Of a DNA stretch of 64,000 bases, positions 43,038 to 51,448 are shown piece after piece; the stretch's first letter is position 1; each line of letters starts with the position of its first letter. The translations under genes and the position numbers were made by a program. The notes under the pieces are model-generated. The model made no database searches. It was not told the DNA's origin and saw nothing but the letters and a program-made list of their open reading frames with translations. Source of the DNA: Sva-07 sp963793335 (lineage in GTDB: Bacteria; Actinomycetota; Acidimicrobiia; Acidimicrobiales; Ilumatobacteraceae); the NCBI GenBank assembly GCA_963793335.1, contig CAWBZS010000004.1, positions 434,001 to 498,000 of the forward strand, given 5' to 3'.

Positions 43038-44807
43038 TCAGGGGCGGCAGACGGCGACGAGATGGTCGACGACGTCGGCGAGTGCGACGTCGACCCGGTC
43101 ACCGGAGCGGCGGTCCTTGACCTCGATCGTGGGGTTGGTCTCGTCGCTGACGCCGCGACCGACGATGGCGATCGTCGGGATGCCGATCAACTCGGCATCC
43201 TTGAACTTCACGCCGGGCGACGGGCCGTAACGGTCGTCGAGCAACACCTCCAGACCTGCGGCTTCGAGGTCGGCGGCGAGTTGCTCACCGGCGGGAATCT
43301 GGGGTCCGTTGGCCTTGCCGGCGATCACGACGTGGACGTCGGCCGGTGCGATCTCACGCGGCCACACGAGGCCGATGTCGTCGTGGTTGGCTTCAGCGAT
43401 CGCGGCGAGCGCACGCGTGACCCCCACGCCGTAGGAGCCCATCGTTGGAACGACCGGCTTGCCGTGCTCGTCCTGCACAGTGAGGCCCAGTGCTTCGGCG
43501 TACTTGCGGCCGAGCTGGAAGATGTGGCCGATCTCGATACCGCGGGCGATCTCGACCGCCGAACCGCATGATGGGCACACGTCGCCGTCTCGGATGTCTG
43601 CGGCCTCGATCGTGCCGTCAGGGGTGAAGTCGCGCCCCGCAACGAGATTGATCACGTGGTTGCCTGGCGAGTCGGCGCCGGTGATCCATGCGGTCCCGTC
43701 GACCACGCGGGGATCGACGAGGTAGCGGATGCCGGAGGCGTTGTCGGTGCCGAGCACGCCGGGGCCGATGTATCCCTTGACCAACGACGGATGCTTCGCG
43801 AAGTCGGCCTCGCCGAACGGCTCGGGCTCGGCAGGCGCCACCTGTGCCTCGAGACGCTTCATGTCGACCTCTCGATCACCGGGTACGCCGATCGCGAGCG
43901 GCTCGACGGTGCCGTCGGGATGCTTGAGGTTCACGACGACGTTCTTCAGCGTGTCTGCCGCGGTCCAGTCGCGGTCGGGGTTGCGGAGCGCGGGGTCGGC
44001 GTTGACGAAGTCGACCAGCGTGGCGATCGTGGGTGTGTCGGGGGTGTCGTGCACCACGGCTGCGGGCAGGTCGTCGAAGGGGATCGCCGGGGGAGCAGGG
44101 GTCATCACCGCTTCGACGTTTGCCGCGTAGTCGCACGAGGTGCAGCGGATGAAGGTGTCTTCACCGACGTCCATCGGGGCGAGGAATTCCTCGGATGCCG
44201 AGCCACCCATGGCGCCCGACATCGCCGACACGATCACATACGGCAGTCCGAGACGATCGAACAGCGAGATGTACGCGGCCCGATGCTGGTCGTACGACGC
44301 CTGCAAGCCCTCATCGTCGAGGTCGAAGCTGTAGGAATCCTTCATCACGAACTCGCGACCGCGCAGCAGACCGGCGCGGGGGCGGGCCTCGTCCCGGTAC
44401 TTGGTCTGGATCTGGTAGATCGACAACGGCAGGTCCTTGTAGGAGCCGCAGATGTCCTTCACGAGCAACGTGAACATCTCCTCGTGGGTGGGTGCGAGCA
44501 GGAAGTCGGCGCCCTTGCGGTCCTGCAGCCGGAACAGGTTGTCGCCGTATTCGGTCCACCGTCCGGTCGCCTCGTAGGGCTCGCGAGGGAGCAGGGCCGG
44601 GAAATGGACTTCCTGGAATCCGGCGGCGTTCATCTCCTCTCGTACGATGCGCTCGACGTTCCGATACACGAGCCACCCGAGCGGCAACCATGAGAAGCCC
44701 CCTGGGGCGGCACGGCGGATGTAGCCGGCCCGCACGAGCAGGCGGTGGCTCGCGACCTCGGCGTCAGCCGGGTCGTCACGCAGGGTTCGCAGGAACAGAG
44801 TCGACAT
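43038..44807 (-). CDS. proS: Prolyl-tRNA synthetase (bacterial type)
   Basis: A 589-residue class II synthetase that charges tRNA-Pro. Motif 2 is IQTKYRDEARPRAGLLRGREF, motif 3 near the C-terminal part of the catalytic domain is GSYGVGVTRALAAIAE, and the editing INS domain lies between (~220-390). The anticodon-binding domain follows (PADVHVVIAGKAN onward). ATG 44807 begins the usual MSTLFLRTLRDDPADAE; a GTG at 44816 is less likely. It stands divergent from the rimP operon with a palindrome doublet between. Confidence 0.95.
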   Translation of the reverse strand: MSTLFLRTLRDDPADAEVASHRLLVRAGYIRRAAPGGFSWLPLGWLVYRNVERIVREEMNAAGFQEVHFPALLPREPYEATGRWTEYGDNLFRLQDRKGADFLLAPTHEEMFTLLVKDICGSYKDLPLSIYQIQTKYRDEARPRAGLLRGREFVMKDSYSFDLDDEGLQASYDQHRAAYISLFDRLGLPYVIVSAMSGAMGGSASEEFLAPMDVGEDTFIRCTSCDYAANVEAVMTPAPPAIPFDDLPAAVVHDTPDTPTIATLVDFVNADPALRNPDRDWTAADTLKNVVVNLKHPDGTVEPLAIGVPGDREVDMKRLEAQVAPAEPEPFGEADFAKHPSLVKGYIGPGVLGTDNASGIRYLVDPRVVDGTAWITGADSPGNHVINLVAGRDFTPDGTIEAADIRDGDVCPSCGSAVEIARGIEIGHIFQLGRKYAEALGLTVQDEHGKPVVPTMGSYGVGVTRALAAIAEANHDDIGLVWPREIAPADVHVVIAGKANGPQIPAGEQLAADLEAAGLEVLLDDRYGPSPGVKFKDAELIGIPTIAIVGRGVSDETNPTIEVKDRRSGDRVDVALADVVDHLVAVCRP

Positions 44808-44848
44808 CCGGAGCACGGCGGCACTGTACCGAGCGCCGAGCCGTGCGA

Positions 44849-44955
44849 AGCGATGAGCCTGCGCGCAGACGGGTCGCGCGGAAACTCATCGCTTGCGGTG
44901 GGCGGCGTTGAGCGATGAGTTTGCGCGTGGAAGGCTCGCACGAAGCCTCATCGCT
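44849..44955. repeat. Doublet of 45-bp palindromes (AGCGATGAG family)
   Basis: Copies 44849-44893 and 44911-44955 each begin AGCGATGAG and end CTCATCGCT, with GC-rich inner arms (GCGCG / CGCGC). Copy 2 resembles the reverse complement of copy 1, so the pair is inverted. The doublet lies between proS and rimP, which diverge, so it is 5' to both genes rather than at a 3' end. Not related in sequence to the other doublets. Confidence 0.8.
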
Positions 44956-45030
44956 CAGCGCCGGGGTGGGCCTGTCCAAGGTGGGTTGGCCGCTGCTATG
45001 GTTGTCTCTCCATTTGGTTTGGTACCGAAA

Positions 45031-45060
45031 GGCGTGGGGCTGAGCCCCACGCCTTGTTTG
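45031..45060 (+). promoter_or_regulatory. Terminator-like hairpin in rimP-nusA leader
   Basis: GGCGTGGGGC, loop TGA, GCCCCACGCC (45031-45053) is a perfect 10-bp stem followed by TTGTTTGTTG, the form of an intrinsic terminator. It ends 26 bp before the rimP ATG and precedes the AAAGGAGG ribosome-binding site. Since the upstream gene runs the other way, it must lie in the rimP transcript's leader or close to its promoter, suggesting attenuation, possibly through NusA. A weak TATGGT -10-like element lies at 44997. Confidence 0.6.
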
Positions 45061-45079
45061 TTGAAAGGAGGCAGTTCGG

Positions 45080-45682
45080 ATGAGTGCAGCGACCGAGATC
45101 GATCGAGTCAACGCTCTCGTGGCACCGATTGCCGCCGATCTCGACCTCGACGTGTACGACCTCGAACGGCGTGGTGCCACGATTCGCATCACACTCGACA
45201 CCCCTGCCGGCTCCGAGGGAGGCATCACGCTCGATGCGCTGTCACTGGCCACTCGGCTGATCTCCCGCGAACTCGACCACGAGGATCCCATCGCCGGGCA
45301 CTACACGCTCGAGGTCACGAGCCCCGGTCTCGAACGCCACCTGCGAACACCTGCACATTTCCGGCGCGAGGTTGCGAAGACCATCACGGTGAGGCTGAGC
45401 GATCCGCAGGCCGACCCTCGTCGGCTGCAGGGCGTCCTGATCGCGGCCGACGATGTCAACGCAACACTGCTGCTCGACGACGGCACCGAGCGCACGGTGG
45501 CCATCGCCGAGATCGACAAGGCCCGCACCGTCTTCGAATGGGGCCCCAAACCGAAGCCCGGCAAGAAGCCGAGTGCCAAGAAGCAGCCTGGCAAGAAGCA
45601 GAGTGCCAAGAAGCAGCCTGCGTCGTCGAAGCCTTCGACGTCGAACGTGTCCACCTCGAACAAGGAGAAGCAATCGTCATGA
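45080..45682 (+). CDS. rimP: Ribosome maturation factor RimP
   Basis: A 200-residue 30S assembly factor. The N-terminal domain includes VYDLERRGATIRITLDT, the ITLDALSLATRLIS helix, YTLEVTSPGLERHL with the family's SPG(L) signature, then the SH3-like domain. A basic tail of ~45 residues follows with repeated KKPSAKKQPG units, longer than in most homologues and probably RNA-binding. The ATG follows an excellent AAAGGAGG site. The stop overlaps the nusA ATG, coupling the two. It leads the rimP-nusA-ylxR-infB operon. Confidence 0.93.
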   Translation: MSAATEIDRVNALVAPIAADLDLDVYDLERRGATIRITLDTPAGSEGGITLDALSLATRLISRELDHEDPIAGHYTLEVTSPGLERHLRTPAHFRREVAKTITVRLSDPQADPRRLQGVLIAADDVNATLLLDDGTERTVAIAEIDKARTVFEWGPKPKPGKKPSAKKQPGKKQSAKKQPASSKPSTSNVSTSNKEKQSS

Positions 45683-47025
45683 GCAACCTCGACATGAGCG
45701 AGGCCATCGGCATGCTGGCCCAGGAGAAGGGCATCTCCGAGGACACGCTGTTGCACGTCCTCGTCGATGCGCTTGCGTCCGCCTACAAGCGGCGCCCCGA
45801 TGCGGCAGACGAAGTCGTCGTCGAGGTCAACTCGGAGACGATGGAGTTCTCGTTCATCGCCTATGACGTCGACGAGCACGGCAACTGGATCAACGAGCGC
45901 GACGACACTCCCAAGAAGGAAGAACTGGGTCGTATCGCCGCGCAGACCTTCCGCCAGGTGATGAGCCAGCGCATCCGTGAAGTCGAGTCCGAGCGCAAGT
46001 TCGAGGAGTACGCGAACCGCGAGGGCGACATCGTGACCGGCATCATCCAGCGCACCGATGCGCGCTACACGCTGCTCGACCTCGGTCGTGTCGAAGCGTT
46101 GCTGCCGCAGGCCGAGCAGGTGCCGTTCGAGCGTCCAGCGCAGGGCGATCGTCAGAAGGCCTACATCGTCGAGGTGCGCCGCACACCGAAAGGCCCACAG
46201 ATCGTCGTGTCGCGCACGCATCCGGGCCTGATCAAGCGCCTGTTCGAGCTCGAGGTTCCCGAGATCGCCGACGGCATCGTCGAGATCAAGGCCTGCGCCC
46301 GTGAACCGGGTCACCGCACCAAGATCGCCGTGTGGTCGAACGACCACAACGTCGATCCGGTCGGCGCCTGCGTCGGTGCTCGCGGCGGCCGCGTCCGCAT
46401 GGTCGTGAACGAGATGCGCGGCGAGAAGATCGACATCGTGCCGTTCAGCGAAGACCTGGGTGACTTCGTCGCCAAGGCCCTGTCGCCGGCGAAGGTCACG
46501 CAGGTCAACATTTCCGACGACGGGACTGCCGCCGACGTGATCGTGCCCGACCACCAGCTGAGCCTGGCGATCGGCCGTGAGGGCCAGAACGCTCGGCTCG
46601 CCGCTCGGCTCACCGGCGTGCGCGTCGACATTCGTTCCGAAACCCAGCTCGCCGAAGGCATCCCTGCCGGTGGGCGTGACGCCGATGTCGAGTACGCCGA
46701 CGGAGAGTGGCGTGCGAACACTGAGTCCGGTGAGATGGAGTGGCATGCAGCCGACGGCAGCGTCATCAGCGAGTCGGATTGGCAAGCCCAAGCGGCTGTT
46801 GCTCCGGTTGATGCGGTTGATGCGGTTGCCCCGGTTGATGTGGTCGAGCCCGACGCCGATGCCGCTGCGGCGCCCTCAGCGGCCGAGGTTGCAGATTCGG
46901 CTCACGCTGATGAGTCAGGTGCCAGCGACGAGGCCGACGCCGACGAAACAGATACCGCCGACGGGACCGGCACGAGTGCAGATGGCTCCGAAGCTTCGGC
47001 TACCGAGAAGGACGACGACGCCTGA
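45679..47025 (+). CDS. nusA: Transcription termination/antitermination factor NusA
   Basis: A 448-residue NusA. Order: N-terminal RNA-polymerase-binding domain (1-~120), S1 domain (~130-200, EGDIVTGIIQRTDARYTLLDLG), KH1 with VGACVGARGGRVRMVV, KH2 with LAIGREGQNARLAARL, then an acidic Ala/Asp-rich tail of ~100 residues, which contains VDAVDAVAPVDVV repeats. Actinobacterial NusA usually lacks the two acidic repeats of E. coli and has only a short tail, so this tail is longer than usual. ATG overlaps the rimP stop (ATGA). Confidence 0.95.
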   Translation: MSNLDMSEAIGMLAQEKGISEDTLLHVLVDALASAYKRRPDAADEVVVEVNSETMEFSFIAYDVDEHGNWINERDDTPKKEELGRIAAQTFRQVMSQRIREVESERKFEEYANREGDIVTGIIQRTDARYTLLDLGRVEALLPQAEQVPFERPAQGDRQKAYIVEVRRTPKGPQIVVSRTHPGLIKRLFELEVPEIADGIVEIKACAREPGHRTKIAVWSNDHNVDPVGACVGARGGRVRMVVNEMRGEKIDIVPFSEDLGDFVAKALSPAKVTQVNISDDGTAADVIVPDHQLSLAIGREGQNARLAARLTGVRVDIRSETQLAEGIPAGGRDADVEYADGEWRANTESGEMEWHAADGSVISESDWQAQAAVAPVDAVDAVAPVDVVEPDADAAAAPSAAEVADSAHADESGASDEADADETDTADGTGTSADGSEASATEKDDDA

Positions 47026-47333
47026 GTGGTGCCGATCGCCCTTCGCCCGTTCGCAGCTGCATCGGCTGCCGGCAGCGCCGCTCTGCGGCCGAGCTCGTGC
47101 GCGTCACGAGGTCGGTCGACGGGTTCGTTGTCGACGGATCGAGCGTCGGTCGAGGCGCCTGGCTCTGCCGAACCGCTGGAGGCGGATCGAGCGCAGACGT
47201 GGGCTGTGTGGAGCAGGCGCTGGCGCGCCGAGCATTCGGACGGGCATGGAAGTGCACGCTCGACCCCTCCGACGAGCAGGCACTACGCGAGCTGTTCGAT
47301 CGCGACGATGACGAAGACCCGGATGCACATTGA
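47022..47333 (+). CDS. ylxR: YlxR-family RNA-binding protein, apparent CTG start
   Basis: The frame from 47022 encodes the YlxR signature RSCIGCRQRRSAAELVRV, GRGAWLC and ALARRAFGRAW, ~103 residues. No ATG, GTG or TTG lies in this frame between the previous stop and the conserved Cys pair. The only plausible start is CTG at 47022, which overlaps the nusA TGA by three bases as CTGA; the next GTG (47097) would delete the Cys pair. YlxR is a small nucleic-acid-binding protein encoded between nusA and infB in most bacteria. The family is certain, the start is not. Confidence 0.75.
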   Translation: MSGADRPSPVRSCIGCRQRRSAAELVRVTRSVDGFVVDGSSVGRGAWLCRTAGGGSSADVGCVEQALARRAFGRAWKCTLDPSDEQALRELFDRDDDEDPDAH

Positions 47334-47381
47334 TTCCTGCATCCGCGAGGCAAAGACGACTGTGAAAGGTTGAATCGAAAC

Positions 47382-50330
47382 GTGGCAGCGAAGAAGATCA
47401 GGATCCATGAGCTCGCGAAGGAGCTTGGGATGACGAACGCGGAGGTCCTCGACCTCTGTGGTGTACTCGGCGTTGCCGCCAAGGGCCCATCGTCATCGTT
47501 GGCTGAGGCGTACGCCGACATGGTCACCCGACGCGCCAACCGCGATGGGCTCACCCGTGACGAACAGCCCGAAGAGCCCAAGCCGGTCAAGAAGGCCACC
47601 AAGAAGAAGGCAGCAGCCTCCAAGAAGGCAGCTGCCGGCTCCGAGGCTGCACCTGCGAAGCGGGCGGCAGCCAAGCCGGCGCCGGCGAAGCAGGCCGCTG
47701 CCAAGCCTGAGTCGTCGCCAACGGCCGCCGACGAATCACCCGAGACGCCGGTCGGCGACACCGCTGACGGCGCTGCGGCCGCCACCCCCGAGGATGCTGC
47801 GGCACCAACGGTCGACACGGCGCCCGAGCCCGCGCCGGTCGAACCCGCTCCGACGGCAACACCCGACACCGCCCCCGAGGTCGTCGCCGACCCACCGGCT
47901 GCCGAGCCCGCAGCGCCCGAGCCGGCGGTCGCAGCGCCGATCGAGCCGCCTGAGCCCGAACCCACTGCGCCAGCGCCAACCGCACCTCCAGCAGCAGCGG
48001 CCCCGGCCCCCGAGCCTGCGAGCACCGACGTGCCGCCGGCCGAGCAGCCTCCTGCCGAGCCGTCTCGTGTGATCTCGAGCGCGCGGCCGTCAGCCGGCGG
48101 GAAGCCGCCCGAGCAGCCGACCGCCCCAGAGGCGCGTCGTCCCGGCACCGAGGCGCCCGGCACTGGCGGCCCGACCGAGAAGCCGTTGTCGCCCAGCGGC
48201 AAGGCCATCCCACCGCCACCCGGACGTCCCCTGTCGCCGAGCGGCAAGCCGATTCCGCCGCCACCGGGTTCAGCCCGACCGGCAGCTCGCCCGGGCGGCG
48301 GCCCCGGTGGGGCGCGCCCGCGTCCCGGTGGATTCACCCCGCGTCCAGGCGGCGGCCCCGGAGGTCGTCCGGGCGGCGGTCCCGGCGGCGGTCCCGGCGG
48401 CGGTCCCGGCGGCGGCGGTCCCGGTCGCCCCGGTGGCAATCGTCCCAGCGGACAGCGGCGCCCGCCGCGCCGTACGGGTCGTCGGCGTCGTCGTCGCGAC
48501 CAGGACGAGCTGCAGCCGCAGTTCACCACCTACACCTCCTCGGACGCACCCGTTCCAGACGGCGTGGTCATCATCGAACGCGGCGTGTCGGCACAGGAGT
48601 TCGCTCCGAAGCTGAACCGCACCGCCGCGGACGTCGTCCGATTCCTGCTCAACAACGGCGAGATGGTCACCGCGACCATGACACTCGCCGACGAGCAGAT
48701 GGAGCTCTTCGCCCTCGAAGTCGGCGCCGAGATCCTGCTGGTCGAGCCCGGTCAGCAGGAAGAGGTCGAACTCCAGAAGTTGTTCGACGACTCCGACGAC
48801 GACGAGATGCAGGAGCCGCGCCCGCCGGTGATCACGGTGATGGGTCACGTCGACCACGGCAAGACCACGCTGCTCGACCACATCCGCGGCGCCAAGGTCG
48901 TCGACGGTGAAGCGGGCGGCATCACCCAGCACATCGGTGCCTATCAGGTGCAGAACGAGCATGGCTCGGTCACGTTCCTCGACACGCCGGGTCACGCGGC
49001 CTTCACTCAGATGCGTGCGCGTGGCGCCGATGCCACCGACATCGTGGTGTTGATGGTCGCCGCGGACGACGGCATCATGCCGCAGACGATCGAGGCGATC
49101 AATCACGCTCGCGCCGCCGATGTGCCGATCGTGGTGGCCGTCAACAAGATCGACAAGGACAACGCCGACCCGCAGCGCGTGCTCACGCAACTCGCGGAGT
49201 ACGAACTCGTTCCCGAGTCGTGGGGTGGCGACACGATCGTCGTCGAGATGTCGGCCCTTCAGGGCCTCGGCGTCGACGATCTGATCGAGCAGTTGCAGGT
49301 CGTTGCCGAGCTCGAAGAGCTCACGGCGAACCCGACGGGGCGTGCCAAGGGCATCGTCATCGAGGCACAGCTCGACAAGGGTCGCGGGCCGGTCGCGACG
49401 ATCATCGTCGACAAGGGCGAGCTCAAGGTCGGCGATCCGATCGTCGCCGGCGCAGCCTGGGGCAAGGTCCGCGCCATGATCAACGACAAGGGTGAGCAGA
49501 TCAAGTCGGCCGGACCCTCCACGCCGGTCCAAGTGCTCGGTTTGTCCCTGGTGCCCGAAGCTGGCGACGAATTCCGTGCCGCCCCCGACGACAAGATCGC
49601 TCGGACGGTGGCGGAATCCCGTGAGCTGCGCCTCAAGGCGAAGCACCTCCGCGAGGACGCACGGGTCAAGACCGGCACGAAGCTCGAGGACATCTTCGCC
49701 CAGATCCAGTCGGGAGAGAAGGCGTCGGTCAACCTCATTCTCAAGGCGGATGTGCAAGGCTCGCTCGAAGCGGTCACCGAGTCGCTCCGGCGTCTCGAGC
49801 GCGACGAGGTCGACGTGAGCTTCGTCCACCGCGCGGTGGGTGGAATCACCGAGAACGACATCACGCTGGCCAACGCCACCAACGCCACGATCATCGGCTT
49901 CAACGTCCGTCCCGACGGCAAGGCCCGCAGACTCGCCGAGCAGGAACAGGTGGAGATCCGTACGTACGAGATCATCTACAAGCTCCTCGAGGACATCGAG
50001 CAGGCCGTCATCGGCATGCTCGAGCCCGAGTTCGAAGAGCAGGTCACCGGTGAGGCCGAGGTTCGTGAGATCTTCCGGGTGCCGAAGCTCGGCGCCATCG
50101 CCGGTTGCTACATCCGCTCGGGTGTCATCACACGGAACTCGAAGGTGCGCTTCTTGCGCAACGGCACGATCATCTGGAAGGGCGAGATCAATTCGCTTCG
50201 CCGGTTCAAGGACGACGTGCGAGAGGTCCGCGAGGGCTTCGAGTGCGGCATCGGCCTGTCCGACTTCCAGGATCTGAAGCCCGGCGACTTGATCGAGACC
50301 TACGAAGACGTCGAGATCGCCCGTACCTGA
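47382..50330 (+). CDS. infB: Translation initiation factor IF-2
   Basis: A 982-residue IF-2 with a GTG start behind GAAAGG. The N-terminal IF2_N module (AAKKIRIHELAKELGMTNA) is followed by ~350 disordered residues rich in Ala, Pro and Gly, with a duplicated LSPSGKxIPPPPG block and GGGPGG repeats, then a basic GRRRRRR stretch. The GTPase domain begins PPVITVMGHVDHGKT, with DTPGHAAF and NKIDKDN, followed by domains II, III and the fMet-tRNA-binding C2 domain (VREIFRVPKLGAIAGCY). A TTG at 47370 is a less likely start. Confidence 0.95.
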   Translation: MAAKKIRIHELAKELGMTNAEVLDLCGVLGVAAKGPSSSLAEAYADMVTRRANRDGLTRDEQPEEPKPVKKATKKKAAASKKAAAGSEAAPAKRAAAKPAPAKQAAAKPESSPTAADESPETPVGDTADGAAAATPEDAAAPTVDTAPEPAPVEPAPTATPDTAPEVVADPPAAEPAAPEPAVAAPIEPPEPEPTAPAPTAPPAAAAPAPEPASTDVPPAEQPPAEPSRVISSARPSAGGKPPEQPTAPEARRPGTEAPGTGGPTEKPLSPSGKAIPPPPGRPLSPSGKPIPPPPGSARPAARPGGGPGGARPRPGGFTPRPGGGPGGRPGGGPGGGPGGGPGGGGPGRPGGNRPSGQRRPPRRTGRRRRRRDQDELQPQFTTYTSSDAPVPDGVVIIERGVSAQEFAPKLNRTAADVVRFLLNNGEMVTATMTLADEQMELFALEVGAEILLVEPGQQEEVELQKLFDDSDDDEMQEPRPPVITVMGHVDHGKTTLLDHIRGAKVVDGEAGGITQHIGAYQVQNEHGSVTFLDTPGHAAFTQMRARGADATDIVVLMVAADDGIMPQTIEAINHARAADVPIVVAVNKIDKDNADPQRVLTQLAEYELVPESWGGDTIVVEMSALQGLGVDDLIEQLQVVAELEELTANPTGRAKGIVIEAQLDKGRGPVATIIVDKGELKVGDPIVAGAAWGKVRAMINDKGEQIKSAGPSTPVQVLGLSLVPEAGDEFRAAPDDKIARTVAESRELRLKAKHLREDARVKTGTKLEDIFAQIQSGEKASVNLILKADVQGSLEAVTESLRRLERDEVDVSFVHRAVGGITENDITLANATNATIIGFNVRPDGKARRLAEQEQVEIRTYEIIYKLLEDIEQAVIGMLEPEFEEQVTGEAEVREIFRVPKLGAIAGCYIRSGVITRNSKVRFLRNGTIIWKGEINSLRRFKDDVREVREGFECGIGLSDFQDLKPGDLIETYEDVEIART

Positions 50331-50350
50331 GGTCCAGATAGGTTGGCCCG

Positions 50351-50995
50351 ATGGCTGCCGATCTCGACTTCTTCTTCGACCCCGTCTGCCCGTGGGCGTG
50401 GATCACCTCCCGGTGGGTGGTCGACGTCAGCGAGCAGCGCGACTACGACGTCGAGTGGCGTTTCATCTCGCTGTGGATCCTCAACGAGGACAACGCCCAG
50501 GAGTGGTACACACCCCAGTATCGCGCTGGTCACTACCTGGGACACCAGGCACTGCGGATCGCTGACGCCATCCGCCTGGGAGAGGCCGATGCTGCCGCAG
50601 TGGGCCGTTGGTACACCGCCGTCGGAACGGCGCTGCACGTGGACGCCCAGCGCGACGCCGCCCGGGCCGATTCGCTCGGCTGGTACGCCGGTCTGCTCTC
50701 GGCCGAGGGGCTGTCAGCGGGGTACATCGACGCTGCCGATGACGACTCCCACGACGAGTACATCCGTGCCGACACCGAACTGGCCCTCGCTCGCGCGGGC
50801 AAGGACGTCGGCACGCCGATTCTGACGTTCCATCCTGATGCCAGCAACGAGGCGAGCTTCTTCGGTCCCGTCATCTCGAAGGCCCCACGCGGCGCCGAGG
50901 CGGTCGAGTTGTGGGACGCCGTCGAGAAGCTGGCCACCATGTCGGGCATGGCCGAACTCAAGCGTTCCAACCGAGTCGCCCCCGACTTCACCTGA
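50351..50995 (+). CDS. DsbA-fold protein, Rv2466c-like with CPWA site
   Basis: A 214-residue thioredoxin-fold protein with a DsbA helical insertion. It resembles mycothiol-dependent nitroreductase Rv2466c: FFFDPVCPWAWITSRWV, SLWILNEDN, YTAVGTALH, VGTPILTFHPD and FFGPVISKAPRGAEA. The active-site pair is C13-P-W-A16, so the second Cys of the usual CPWC is missing; only a monothiol mechanism would be possible. It sits 20 bp after infB and 21 bp before rbfA in the same direction, an unusual insertion in this operon. A mycothiol-linked role is inferred. Confidence 0.8.
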   Translation: MAADLDFFFDPVCPWAWITSRWVVDVSEQRDYDVEWRFISLWILNEDNAQEWYTPQYRAGHYLGHQALRIADAIRLGEADAAAVGRWYTAVGTALHVDAQRDAARADSLGWYAGLLSAEGLSAGYIDAADDDSHDEYIRADTELALARAGKDVGTPILTFHPDASNEASFFGPVISKAPRGAEAVELWDAVEKLATMSGMAELKRSNRVAPDFT

Positions 50996-51016
50996 CTCCA
51001 ACCGAGGAGAGACGCC

Positions 51017-51448
51017 ATGGCAGGCAAACGCAACACTCGAAAGTCCACCCCCAAGTACTCGCGCAGCGCGCGGGTCAGCACCACGTTGCAGGAGATCGTG
51101 GCGGATGAGCTGGTGCGAATCGACGACGAACGCCTGACCTTCGTGACGGTCACTGGGATCGACGTCGACCCCGAACTGAACCGCGCCATCGTGTTCTTCG
51201 ACTCGCTGACCGACGAGGACGGCGACGCCGAGATCCTCGAAGCGTTCGCCGACTATCGGATCCGTCTGCAGGCGTCGATCGCTCGACAGATCAGGGCGAA
51301 GAAGACACCCATCCTCGATTTCCGACCGGACATGGCGATCCGCTCGGCAGCGCGCATCGACGACATCTTGCGGTCCGATCAGGCTCGGCTCGAACGGGAG
51401 TCCTCAGCGGACCCCGACTCGGACCCGGCCAGCAGCGCCGGGACCTGA
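51017..51448 (+). CDS. rbfA: Ribosome-binding factor A
   Basis: A 143-residue 30S maturation factor. It has RSARVSTTLQEIVADELVRI, a VTVTGIDVDPELNRAIVFF strand region, and LQASIARQIRAKKTPILDF, the KH-type fold of RbfA. A short acidic tail follows. A GAGGAGA site precedes the ATG. The stop overlaps the truB ATG by one base (TGATG). The usual DHH-phosphoesterase gene between rbfA and truB in many actinobacteria is absent. Confidence 0.93.
   Translation: MAGKRNTRKSTPKYSRSARVSTTLQEIVADELVRIDDERLTFVTVTGIDVDPELNRAIVFFDSLTDEDGDAEILEAFADYRIRLQASIARQIRAKKTPILDFRPDMAIRSAARIDDILRSDQARLERESSADPDSDPASSAGT

Noticed and set aside
47026..47373. 115-codon frame starting GTG right after nusA
   Set aside because: It is the wrong phase of the ylxR region; the Cys pair and GRGAWLC motif are read only in the frame from 47022.
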